A stretch of 64,000 nt of DNA from contig NC_027864.1 of the NCBI RefSeq assembly GCF_000187245.1, positions 620,001 through 684,000 on the forward strand, read 5' to 3'. A program made the position numbers and the translations under genes. Origin of the DNA: Ogataea parapolymorpha DL-1. Lineage: Eukaryota; Ascomycota; Pichiomycetes; Pichiales; Pichiaceae. Positions within the stretch are counted from its first letter, which is position 1; every line of letters starts with the position of its first letter. Shown one piece after another: positions 53,033 through 61,703 of the stretch. The notes below the pieces were generated by a model, which was not told the origin of the DNA, made no database searches, and was given only the letters and a program-made list of their open reading frames with translations.

Positions 53033-54442
53033 CTAACATGCACAATGATTTGTTGTTCTAGGAAATGGGATGGTGTCGCGTATATTCTCAGCTCCACTCA
53101 TATATTGGAGTAATCTTTCAAAACCCATGCCAAACCCTCCATGTGGCACGCTTCCGTTCTTTCTGAGGTTAAGGTACCATTGTAGCGGACCAATATCCAT
53201 TTGCCGGTCAGCAGTCTCCTGCTCCAATTTTTGCAGATCATGCTCTCTCAAAGAACCGCCAATTAGCTCTCCAATTTGTGGAATCAGCAAATCGTAACAA
53301 GCCACGGTTTTACCATCATTGTTTTTTTTCATGTAAAAAGGTTTTTGGTCTTCAGGATAGTTCGTCACGAACACAGGGCCCTTATAATATTCGCCAGCAA
53401 GCCACTTTTCGTGCTCAGAGCCCAGGCTGTCTCCCCACATTGGAACTGTCTTGAAGTTGGTTGAATTTTGGCGCACGAGATCTATAGCTTCTGAGTAAGT
53501 GATTTGAGTGTAAGTGCCATTTGCCAGCATGTCCCAACGTTGTTTAGTCTCCTCAGAAAATTCATCGAACCCACTGTTTTGAAGGGTGCGAGCTACGTAG
53601 CGCAGCATCTCTTCTGAGAATCGAGTCAATTGGCTCACGTCGTCAATAAAAGCTATCTCTGCCTCTAACATCCAAAATTCAGATAGATGGCGATTTGTGT
53701 CACTTTCCTCAGCACGAAAGCATGGAGTGAGCGTCCAGACACGACCTAAGGCTGCACATAAAACTTCAAGATGCAATTGAGTCGAAACTGTCATGTATGC
53801 TTTCTTACCAAAGAATTGCTCTCGACTGCCGAGCTTTGAATCTGACTCAATTCGGAAAAGCTCGCCGGCCCCCTCACAGTCACTACTTGTCACTGTTGGC
53901 GGATGGGTTTTGAAGAACGAGTGTTCGTCGAAAAATTTTGAGAAGGAAGATTCTAGTTTAGAGCTCATCCGAAGAATAGAGCCGGCCTCAGGCACTCTCC
54001 ACCGATATTCAGGTATACTTCGTAGGAATTGGCTGGAATGTGTTTTCTTTTGCAGTGGATACAGCTCTTCAACTCCACCATATACCTGGATCTGCGATTC
54101 GGGCTGCTCAGTCACTTGTAGCTCGAAATTCTGTTTCCCCTTACCTTCTGTCCAGACACCTGATATTTGAACTCCAGCGCCGGTATTTAGTGCTTTTGGA
54201 ATAAGTGAAGGTGGGCGAACGACACATTTGATGTCTCCGTGCGAGGAACCGTCGACGAGGTCGACAAATGCAACATTTTTGGATATTCTCAAAGATTTCA
54301 CCCATCCATTGAGCTTAATCTTGTCGCCAATCTGGGGAGGGTTTTGTGCAATGTCCTTGATAGACTTGGGTAATATCCACCCAGATCCACTCGAATATCG
54401 CCGAAATTGGCGCCGCAGATCCGTCCGGAGAGATACATACAT
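53033..54442 (-). CDS. SLM5: Mitochondrial asparaginyl-tRNA synthetase
   Basis: A 469-residue class II synthetase (492 in Saccharomyces Slm5) of the bacterial AsnRS type. The N-terminus (MYVSLRTDLRRQFRRYSSG) is a typical presequence. The OB-fold reads KIKLNGWVKSLRISKNVAFVDL. Motif 2 is visible as LTPCFRAEESDTNRHLSEFWMLEAEI and motif 3 as GGFGMGFERLLQYMSG. The C-terminus ends after DTIPFPRT, the expected point. It is the first of three consecutive synthetase genes on the minus strand, and 62 bp separate it from the prolyl-tRNA synthetase stop, so its promoter must be short. Confidence 0.95.
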   Translation of the reverse strand: MYVSLRTDLRRQFRRYSSGSGWILPKSIKDIAQNPPQIGDKIKLNGWVKSLRISKNVAFVDLVDGSSHGDIKCVVRPPSLIPKALNTGAGVQISGVWTEGKGKQNFELQVTEQPESQIQVYGGVEELYPLQKKTHSSQFLRSIPEYRWRVPEAGSILRMSSKLESSFSKFFDEHSFFKTHPPTVTSSDCEGAGELFRIESDSKLGSREQFFGKKAYMTVSTQLHLEVLCAALGRVWTLTPCFRAEESDTNRHLSEFWMLEAEIAFIDDVSQLTRFSEEMLRYVARTLQNSGFDEFSEETKQRWDMLANGTYTQITYSEAIDLVRQNSTNFKTVPMWGDSLGSEHEKWLAGEYYKGPVFVTNYPEDQKPFYMKKNNDGKTVACYDLLIPQIGELIGGSLREHDLQKLEQETADRQMDIGPLQWYLNLRKNGSVPHGGFGMGFERLLQYMSGAENIRDTIPFPRTTNHCAC

Positions 54443-54504
54443 TATTTCCCTGAAGTGTATATATTAGCACGAAATTTTCCATTGATATCTACACCTCTAC
54501 ACCA

Positions 54505-56505
54505 TCAGTAAGATCTACCGAACATAGTGAAGTTGACGGCCGGCTTGCCACATTTGACACACTTCTGGCCCTCTTTGAGCTCTGGCTGGTCGTATGGAAT
54601 GCACAAAGATTTGGCACCCATGGACGGAGACTTCTCGTCGGTCTCATAGTCCTCTCCGTCATCCTTCTTTGCAGAGGAGTCTTTAATGTCGTCCTCGCAC
54701 TCTGGAACTCCACACCATGGGGCAAGGATAACGTTCTTCTTGTTTAGAGCTGGAACGAAGTCCTTCCACTCGGTAACAATCTTTCTGTGGCTGTCATATT
54801 TCTCTTTGGCGGCATCGAAGAGAGATTTTTGGATGGCTTCCAGAAGCTTTGGCAGCTCAGTCTCGACAGTGTCGAGAGAAAGAGCAGTCTTTTCTCCATT
54901 ATCTCTTCTCACGGCCATGACAGAGTTGTTGGCAATATCCTTAGGACCAACCTCCAATCTAACAGGAACACCCTTTAGCTCCCAGTCGGAGAATTTCCAT
55001 CCTGGAGAGTAGTTGTCTCTGAAGTCGGTGATAGTACGGACGTCGGCCTTTTTGAGTCGAGAGTTCAGCTCGGAGCAGGTTTCGTAGAGCTTGTTCTCAA
55101 TCTCCTTCGTGGTCTTGTTGGTGATACCAACAGGAATGATCACCACCTGGTTCTGAGCCACTCTTGGTGGAATGACCAAACCCTTATTGTCAGAATGGAT
55201 CATCACCATGACACCAATAACTCTGGTAGAAAGACCCCAAGACGTTTGATGGGCATATATTTTAGGATGTTCTGGACCAAGAGGGTTCTCAACAGAGATG
55301 TTGAACATCTTGGAGAAGTTTTGGCCGAGATGGTGAGAGGTGGCACCTTGAATACCTCTACCAGTGGTTGGGATGTATCCCTCGCAAGTGGTGGTGTACA
55401 AACCTCCGGCAAACTTCTCGTTTTCAGTCTTAACACCCTTAATGACAGGAACAGCAAGCAGTTCCTCGTAAACGCCCGCATAAAGATCCAGGATCTTGCT
55501 GACCTGCTCGCTAGCTTCCTCCTTGGTGAGGTGTGCTGTATGGCCCTCTTGCCACAAGAATTCTCTGGTTCTGAGGAATGGCTGTGGGTGCTTGAATTCC
55601 CATCTAACGACAGAGTTCCATTGGTTGAGTTTCAATGGCAGGTCTCTGTGCGAACGGATCCATTTGGCATAGTACGGGTACATGACGGTTTCACTGGTTG
55701 GTCTGATAGCAATTGGCTCTTCTAGGTCAGAGGACCCGGCTCTTGTCACCCAAGCAACCTCAGGAGCAAATCCCTCGACGTGGTCTTTCTCCTTCTCAAG
55801 AACTCTAGAAGACACAAACATTGGGAAGTACGCGTTAGAGACGCCGTCAGCCTTGATTCTGTCGTCGAACCATCTCTGAATCTTCTCCCAAATAGCGTAG
55901 GACGCAGGACGCAGGATGTAACATCCAGACACATCGTAATAATCGAGCATTTCTCCCTTGGTCAGGATTTGCTGATACCAGCCAGAGAAATCACGTTCCT
56001 TATCAACGGTCACGCCGATCAGCTTGGCATCGTCGATCTTGGCCTCGGTCTTGGTCTCAGGTTTTGGTGCCTCCTTGGCTGCAAAATCGACAATTACAGG
56101 CTCAAAGGACTCCAGGAAGCCCAAAAGTTGTTTTCCGGTGAGAATTAGCTTTCCGGTAGAATTAGAGATAACGTAGTTTTTTTCATCAGCTTGGATACTT
56201 TGTTCGACAAGGACCTTGACCTTACCGACGTGGTCGTTGCCCAAGGAAGCGATAGTGAACTCTCTAGCTTGAATGCCAAAAAACTCCTGTGTCAGCTCGT
56301 CGTTGGCCAGTCTTGGCTCCTTCACTGCTGCAGCTTTGGCAATACTTCCACCAGGAGTCTGGACAGAGGCAGGGGCCACAACGATCACAGGAACCGGAGC
56401 CTGCGACTTTGGTGTCTTTGGCTTGAACACAAGCGTTTTGACAGTAATAGCATCTTCGGGAGTTGGCTCGCTCAGCGAGAGCAGGGAAAGCATGGAAGAA
56501 ATCAT
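54505..56505 (-). CDS. Cytosolic prolyl-tRNA synthetase (YHR020W type)
   Basis: A 666-residue class II enzyme (688 in Saccharomyces YHR020W). An N-terminal INS/YbaK-like editing-type domain (about 60-160) is followed by the catalytic core of eukaryotic/archaeal type: [29 protein letters not shown], then motif 2 ([27 protein letters not shown]). The C-terminal zinc-binding region supplies CGVPECED and [11 protein letters not shown], and the chain ends GRSY, as this type requires. Two starts are possible: ATG at 56505 (used) or 56493. The unpaired upstream hydrophobic stretch lacks an ATG. Confidence 0.93.
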   Translation of the reverse strand: MISSMLSLLSLSEPTPEDAITVKTLVFKPKTPKSQAPVPVIVVAPASVQTPGGSIAKAAAVKEPRLANDELTQEFFGIQAREFTIASLGNDHVGKVKVLVEQSIQADEKNYVISNSTGKLILTGKQLLGFLESFEPVIVDFAAKEAPKPETKTEAKIDDAKLIGVTVDKERDFSGWYQQILTKGEMLDYYDVSGCYILRPASYAIWEKIQRWFDDRIKADGVSNAYFPMFVSSRVLEKEKDHVEGFAPEVAWVTRAGSSDLEEPIAIRPTSETVMYPYYAKWIRSHRDLPLKLNQWNSVVRWEFKHPQPFLRTREFLWQEGHTAHLTKEEASEQVSKILDLYAGVYEELLAVPVIKGVKTENEKFAGGLYTTTCEGYIPTTGRGIQGATSHHLGQNFSKMFNISVENPLGPEHPKIYAHQTSWGLSTRVIGVMVMIHSDNKGLVIPPRVAQNQVVIIPVGITNKTTKEIENKLYETCSELNSRLKKADVRTITDFRDNYSPGWKFSDWELKGVPVRLEVGPKDIANNSVMAVRRDNGEKTALSLDTVETELPKLLEAIQKSLFDAAKEKYDSHRKIVTEWKDFVPALNKKNVILAPWCGVPECEDDIKDSSAKKDDGEDYETDEKSPSMGAKSLCIPYDQPELKEGQKCVKCGKPAVNFTMFGRSY

Positions 56506-56600
56506 AATGACAAAATTTTTGTTGAAGTCCAAGATAAAAATCGCCCAGTTTGAGAAATACAAAAACGGAACTATAGAGCACCTGAAAAATTAAATTCTAT

Positions 56601-58250
56601 TCAAGGTTTACATCTGCCAGTGAACCGTGGGTACAACGAGCAGTCTCTCACGGTGAAACGGTTGCATAACCAAGCAAGGATTCTCTCAGTACCCAGACCG
56701 TAGCCTCCATGAGGACAAGTGCCATAGATTCTTTGGTCCACAAACCAGTAGTAGCTCTTGGCATCGATACCCTCCCTCTTGAAGCCCTCAAGCAGTTCTT
56801 GAGTGTCTTCAATTCTCATTGAGCCACCTGTGATCTCACCAACAGTAGGCATCAGTACATCAACAGACTCGGTGACTCTTGGATCGTCGACGCATTTCTT
56901 CATGTAGAAAGACTTGATCTCAACAGGGAATCTGGTAAGCAAAATAGGGACACCGATGGTGTCGGTCATCTTACGCTCTGCAGCTTCGGCAATATCGTCT
57001 CCAAACTTGAATTTCTCACCGTCCTCGTTTGGAATGCCGTTCTCGTTCAACCAATCCAGGGCCTCAATGTACTGCATACGCTTGAAAGGCAATTGCGGAG
57101 CCACAAATCCTGGGTTCAGCTGCTTCACGAGAGGACCGGCAGTAGGGTCTTCCAGCACATATTGAACGGTCTTGGTGATGACTCTTTCGATGTGACTCAA
57201 CAAGTCGTCAAACGTCACAAAGGCCAGCTCGGCTTCAATATGTGTGTACTCACTCAAATGTCTTCTGGTGTGCGACTTCTCAGCACGGAAAGACTCCTGG
57301 ATACAGTAGACGTCTCCCAAAGCAGGAAGACAGGTCTCCAAATACAGCTGAGAGGATTGCGTCAGGAAAGCCTCCTCGCCGTAGTAGTCCATTTTGAATA
57401 ATGTTGATCCACCTTCAACCTGGGTTTGCACCATGCAAGGAGGAGTCACCTCAGTGACCGATTCTTCAATGTAAACTCTTCTAATAGCGGCAAGAAGAGC
57501 AGCACGGACCTTCATCACGGCAGACAAGGTTTCTCCTCTGAGCGTAAGATGTCTTTGGTCCATCAAGATCGATGGATCGGTTCCTTCTTGGATCTTGTTG
57601 GTGAACGATTCTTTGCCAGATGGAGCCAAGCCAACCACTTCGTAGTAATCCACGGCTAACTCCACTCCACCGGGAGCAGACTTACCCTCAGGAAGCTTTC
57701 TGATCGTACCGTAGATGGATAAAGTGGACTCAATGGTGAGAGACAGGGTCTGGTATGCGTTAGCCAGGTCTCCGCTCAAAACACACTGAACATAACCAGT
57801 ACCGTCTCTCAAGACAATAAAGGCAAGTCCCTTCTGCAGACGCAAACGGTGGATCCATCCTTGGACCTTAACTCTCTCCTCGATGTGTTTTCCAATGGAC
57901 ATGATTTTGATTTTCTTGGCTGGCGGAAGAGATTTATCTTCAACAATAGTAATCTTCATGGCCTCCAACATTTTGGCATTTTCCTCTGCATCCTTAGCAG
58001 CAGCCTCTTCAGCTTGCTTGCGAGCCTTCTCCTCTTTTTTCTTCAGAGACTCAGCTCCTTTTTTAGCCTTCTTCAAAGCAGAAGGTGAGATGTCAACGTA
58101 TTCTTCACCTTGTTCAGTTTCTTTGGCGACAATCAATTTGGCTTCAGGCACCTTGAACAGGGCATAGGCCGGGGTTTTAAATGGCTTCTCCTTGGTGCCG
58201 ACCGCGCCAGCGTCGTCGGCTCCTATCTTTTCGTTAACGAACACCTCCAT
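56601..58250 (-). CDS. DED81: Cytosolic asparaginyl-tRNA synthetase
   Basis: A 549-residue class II synthetase (554 in Saccharomyces Ded81). An N-terminal eukaryote-specific extension with a Lys/Glu/Ala-rich helix (about 55-95) precedes the OB-fold (ERVKVQGWIHRLRLQKGLAFIVLRDG). Motif 2 reads ESFRAEKSHTRRHLSEYTHIEAEL and motif 3 GGYGLGTERILAWLC. The end YPRFTGRCKP is the AsnRS type rather than AspRS. Its mitochondrial counterpart SLM5 lies two genes away, with only the ProRS gene between. Codon use is strongly biased, as expected for an abundant enzyme. Confidence 0.96.
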   Translation of the reverse strand: MEVFVNEKIGADDAGAVGTKEKPFKTPAYALFKVPEAKLIVAKETEQGEEYVDISPSALKKAKKGAESLKKKEEKARKQAEEAAAKDAEENAKMLEAMKITIVEDKSLPPAKKIKIMSIGKHIEERVKVQGWIHRLRLQKGLAFIVLRDGTGYVQCVLSGDLANAYQTLSLTIESTLSIYGTIRKLPEGKSAPGGVELAVDYYEVVGLAPSGKESFTNKIQEGTDPSILMDQRHLTLRGETLSAVMKVRAALLAAIRRVYIEESVTEVTPPCMVQTQVEGGSTLFKMDYYGEEAFLTQSSQLYLETCLPALGDVYCIQESFRAEKSHTRRHLSEYTHIEAELAFVTFDDLLSHIERVITKTVQYVLEDPTAGPLVKQLNPGFVAPQLPFKRMQYIEALDWLNENGIPNEDGEKFKFGDDIAEAAERKMTDTIGVPILLTRFPVEIKSFYMKKCVDDPRVTESVDVLMPTVGEITGGSMRIEDTQELLEGFKREGIDAKSYYWFVDQRIYGTCPHGGYGLGTERILAWLCNRFTVRDCSLYPRFTGRCKP

Positions 58251-58372
58251 TTTATGAAAAAAAAATAATTATCCAATCCAAAAAAAAACCTGTGATATAA
58301 AAGCAGGAACTAAGTGAAAAAAAGAGCAAATGACTCAACAGAAAGACTAATTGCGAAAACCGTTTTTTATCA

Positions 58373-60151
58373 ATGTCCAAACGAATGACCCTTCAGTCAC
58401 TGCCAAAAACATCTTCTTTCACCAAAAAACTCACGCCCGATCCGCGGATTCCCAGCGTGAAGGTAGCTCTGGATCCTTCAACCCCACAGGAACTCTTCCA
58501 TGTCGCGAGGCGTCTTATTGGCGGCGCCTACACCTATTGCAAACCTACCCCCCGTAAAGAATACCGCTTTCTAACAGCCTCACCGTACGCAATGGAGACA
58601 TTAGGGCTGGACCCGTCAGAGGCTAAAGATAAAAGCTTCCAGGAGCTGGTGTCTGGGGAAAAGTACCTCACCGACCCATTTCCTTACTCCCAGGCTTACG
58701 CCGGGTATCAATTTGGTCAATTTGCAGGGCAATTAGGTGACGGAAGAGTTGTGAACCTTTTTGAAGTTGAAAGTGCTAGAGATGGACAAAGATACGAACT
58801 GCAGCTCAAGGGAGCTGGACTGACACCGTTCTCTCGGTTTGCAGATGGAAAGGCGCTCTTGAGCTCGAGCATCCGTGAATTTGTGATAAGTGAGGCATTA
58901 TCAGCAATTGGCATTCCATCTACGCGGGCATTGGCTATCACTGCGCTTCCAAAAACGTATGCCATGCGCGCTCGCCATGAAAAATGTGCCGTAGTCTGTC
59001 GAATGGCGCCTACATGGATCAGAATCGGAACTTTCGACCTGTACAAATGGAGAGAAGACCGCAAGGGGCTGATCGAGCTTAGCAATTATGTGATTGATGA
59101 GGTTTTCCACAACAAAATGGTTGAGGACGAGCAGATAAAAAGAGAAGTTGAACAAGAAATCTCGAAACATAACATCACTCTTACACGTTACGACAAGATG
59201 TATTTTGAGATTGTTGCTCGCAATGCAAAGACTGTAGCCTTGTGGCACGTCTATGGATTCTTGAATGGTGTTTTAAACACCGACAATACCTCCATCACTG
59301 GCCTGTCGATGGATTTTGGGCCATTCGCGTTTATGGAGTACTTTGATCCAAACTACACGTCCAACCATGACGATCACACAAGAATGTACAGTTTTGCCAA
59401 CACCCCGAGTGCAATTTGGTTCAATCTGGTCAAGCTTGGCGAGGATGTTGCTGAGCTAATCGGAGCTGACCAGGAGCTTTTAGATGTTCCAGATTTTGAG
59501 GCTGGTATCAAGCAAGAATGGACAGAAAGAATGATCCAAAGAGCAGGAAAGATTATTGAGATAGCAGGCACAGTGTATGAGAAGTTGTTTATGGATGACT
59601 ATTTGAAGCTGGTTTGCCAAAGAATCGGTATCAGTCCTAGAGACACCGACCACACAGAAATTTTGGGTCCTATGTTTGAGATGCTGAGAGCCACCAAGAT
59701 CGACTACAACGACTTCTTCAAGATCTTACAGCACGTGCCACTGGAGAAGAAGCTTGACTACGAGGCCACTGCCGAGCTTTTCATACCTAAAAATTTCCAG
59801 GAAGACCTGGTCAACGACTACACTAAGGAGAATATTCTGAAAGAGTTAAAAAGTTTTCTGGTTGTTTTTAAAGACAGAGTGGAGCGGGAGCAGTTATCTG
59901 ACAGCGAACGGCTGAGCAGAGCATCCAAAGTTAACCCGCTATTTGTTCCTAAAAATTGGATGCTGGAAGAAGTTATTGAATATACTACCGAAAATGATCT
60001 CAGGCCAGATTACATTGACAAAATAATGAAAATGGGCACCAACCCTTACGACAGAGCTAAGTGGGGTGATGAGCTGAAAGATTTGGAGGAAAGATGGTGT
60101 TCTGATGTGTCGTTCGAGCTCAAAATGGGCAAATGTTCGTGCGCCAGTTAG
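58373..60151 (+). CDS. FMP40: SelO-family protein AMPylase Fmp40
   Basis: A 592-residue SelO pseudokinase (688 in Saccharomyces Fmp40), a mitochondrial enzyme that transfers AMP to redox proteins. The family body is clear: FPYSQAYAGYQFGQFAGQLGDGRVVNL near residue 105, then LKGAGLTPFSRFADGKALLSSSIREF, and NTDNTSITGLSMDFGPFAFMEYFDP, where the DFG-type Asp binds metal. The chain ends GKCSCAS. The Cys three residues from the end occupies the place of selenocysteine in human SelO, here in the usual yeast Cys form. The N-terminus (MSKRMTLQSLPKTSSFTKKL) is basic, consistent with mitochondrial import. Divergent from DED81 with 122 bp. Confidence 0.94.
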   Translation: MSKRMTLQSLPKTSSFTKKLTPDPRIPSVKVALDPSTPQELFHVARRLIGGAYTYCKPTPRKEYRFLTASPYAMETLGLDPSEAKDKSFQELVSGEKYLTDPFPYSQAYAGYQFGQFAGQLGDGRVVNLFEVESARDGQRYELQLKGAGLTPFSRFADGKALLSSSIREFVISEALSAIGIPSTRALAITALPKTYAMRARHEKCAVVCRMAPTWIRIGTFDLYKWREDRKGLIELSNYVIDEVFHNKMVEDEQIKREVEQEISKHNITLTRYDKMYFEIVARNAKTVALWHVYGFLNGVLNTDNTSITGLSMDFGPFAFMEYFDPNYTSNHDDHTRMYSFANTPSAIWFNLVKLGEDVAELIGADQELLDVPDFEAGIKQEWTERMIQRAGKIIEIAGTVYEKLFMDDYLKLVCQRIGISPRDTDHTEILGPMFEMLRATKIDYNDFFKILQHVPLEKKLDYEATAELFIPKNFQEDLVNDYTKENILKELKSFLVVFKDRVEREQLSDSERLSRASKVNPLFVPKNWMLEEVIEYTTENDLRPDYIDKIMKMGTNPYDRAKWGDELKDLEERWCSDVSFELKMGKCSCAS

Positions 60152-60227
60152 GATGTTCTGCTGGCAATTTCTGGTTCTGCTGGCGACCATGTACATTATT
60201 AGCATTTTCTTATCTCCCTGAAAGTAA

Positions 60228-60689
60228 ATGCTGGAGCGTGCAAGAACTGTTCACAGATTTGTGAACCAACTGAGGTTAGGCTCGAAGCACAAACGGAATT
60301 TTTGGAAGAAGTCAAGCTCCAACACTAATGTCTCCGAAACGAGTTTGGAGACGACGAACAAGTCGTCTGCAAGTATTATGCTCACCAACGGTGTGCACAC
60401 GTCAAATGAAGCATCCTCCAACACTTCACATCACGTTGAGTCTTCAGAGATGAGTTTTATCAGTATGGAGCATGAACTGGGCGATATCTCGGAGCAGTTT
60501 TACCTTGTTCCTAGCAGCGAGCGGAACGTGCCCTCCAAGCAACAGTCTGAGAGCTCGTCAACGTATTCAGATAACTTCAACTTCGAATGGGTCAATGATA
60601 TCATCAGCATGTATATGACCTATGACTCCGAAATGCCGAAATCGACTTTCCTTGAGGCAGACTATGAATACTACAGTAATTTTTTGTAA
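60228..60689 (+). CDS. Unknown Ser-rich protein, 153 aa
   Basis: A 153-residue protein I do not recognise. The first 27 residues are basic (MLERARTVHRFVNQLRLGSKHKRNFWKK) and could form a targeting or membrane-binding helix. The middle is Ser/Thr/Asn-rich and probably disordered. The acidic C-terminus has short aromatic motifs (EQFYLV and FNFEWV), the second followed by a helical NDIISMYM. It lies 76 bp after FMP40 on the same strand and faces the PST2 gene tail to tail. Short linear motifs of the F/Y-x-x-L/V type could bind Atg8-like partners, but this is speculative. Confidence 0.6.
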   Translation: MLERARTVHRFVNQLRLGSKHKRNFWKKSSSNTNVSETSLETTNKSSASIMLTNGVHTSNEASSNTSHHVESSEMSFISMEHELGDISEQFYLVPSSERNVPSKQQSESSSTYSDNFNFEWVNDIISMYMTYDSEMPKSTFLEADYEYYSNFL

Positions 60690-60756
60690 GTTACATCATA
60701 CCTGAATTTCATTGCCATATTCGTTATAATCTCAAAAACAAATCTCGTGAACCTTT

Positions 60757-61394
60757 CTAGAACTTGAGCGCAACCTTGGCAAACTCTGTACCTTGTGCTT
60801 TGGCAATTTCAAGCTCAAGTGGTGTCACCTGTCTTGAGCCATCGGCACCAGCAATAGTGCCTGCTCCCCAAGGAGAACCGCCACGAACCTGGCTCAGGTC
60901 TGTCATCAATGAGAACACCTTAGCGTAGCCCAATGGCACATAGATCATACCGTGGTGGACCCATGTAGACAAAGAGTTGACAACGGTCATCTCATTTCCA
61001 CCGCCGGTGCCTGTGGAAACGAAAACGCCAAATGGTTTGTGGTAAAGTGCACCAGAAGCCCATAAGCCTCCGGTCTGGTCAATGAAACTCTTGAATTGCG
61101 CAGGGAAGTTACCGTATCTAGTTGGAATACCAAACATAAATGCGTCGTATTCCTGCAACGTGGACACTGTAGCCTCTTCGTAAGACTTCTTTGGAGGAGC
61201 ATGCATCTTCTCCAAAACGCTCTCTGGTAGTGTTTCTGGAACTTGGAAAATCTTGGCTCCGACACCTCCTGCTTCAAGTCCTACTTTGACCGATTCCGCA
61301 AGGGTGGACACGTGATGGTATAATGAGTAAATGATGATCTTGAGTCAGCAATTCAGGTTTGCCCATTGATACTTACTGCCACTTTCTTAGTCAT
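60757..61394 (-). CDS. PST2: WrbA-type flavodoxin-like quinone reductase (Pst2/Rfs1/Ycp4), two exons
   Basis: Exon 1 is 61377-61394 (six codons) and exon 2 is 60757-61338, coding for 199 residues (198 in Saccharomyces Pst2). The 38-nt intron has donor GTAAGT, branch TGCTGAC and acceptor CAAG. Only with it does the chain start MTKKVAIIIYSLYHHVSTLAE, the FMN phosphate-binding loop of the WrbA group; the longer exon alone would lack the first strand. Other hallmarks are FGIPTRYGNFPAQFKSFIDQTGGLW and STGTGGGNEMT. It reduces quinones by two electrons with NAD(P)H and protects from oxidative damage at eisosomes in yeast. The paralogue (Pst2, Rfs1, Ycp4) is not resolved. Confidence 0.92.
61339..61376 (-). 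other. Ultra-short intron (38 nt) of the PST2-like gene
   Basis: Donor GTAAGT (61371-61376), branch TGCTGAC, acceptor AAG ending at 61339. Only five bases lie between the branch heptamer and the end of the intron. Removing it joins VA to IIIYS in frame and completes the family's flavin-binding start. Confidence 0.88.
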
Positions 61395-61703
61395 ATTGAG
61401 TTTGAAATTTAAACGCCAGCTAATTTCGTTCCAAAAATCCTGTATTTATATTAGTTACGCATTAAAAATGCAACCCCCTTTTAATTATTAATAATTTAGT
61501 AATTATTACCTAAATGATTTCCCTGCGATTAGACATGACAGAAGAGCCCGAAATAAAATAAGGTTACGGCTGTGCATTTTAGTTCTTTCACTGCCTCAAG
61601 TTTTATTTACCTGTTTTTGAAACATTTGTTTACAAAAAAAATAAATCACAAACAACTCGCGATCCTGTTTGAAAATTGTCTCAGATTACAGGTATAAATT
61701 GAG
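61395..61703. promoter_or_regulatory. Divergent promoter between PST2 and BUD3
   Basis: A 309-bp AT-rich region serving both genes. GGCTGTGCA occurs at 61568-61576, about 130 bp before the BUD3 ATG. Dense TTAATTATTAATAATT-type sequence occupies 61482-61508. No RNA gene seen. Confidence 0.5.
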
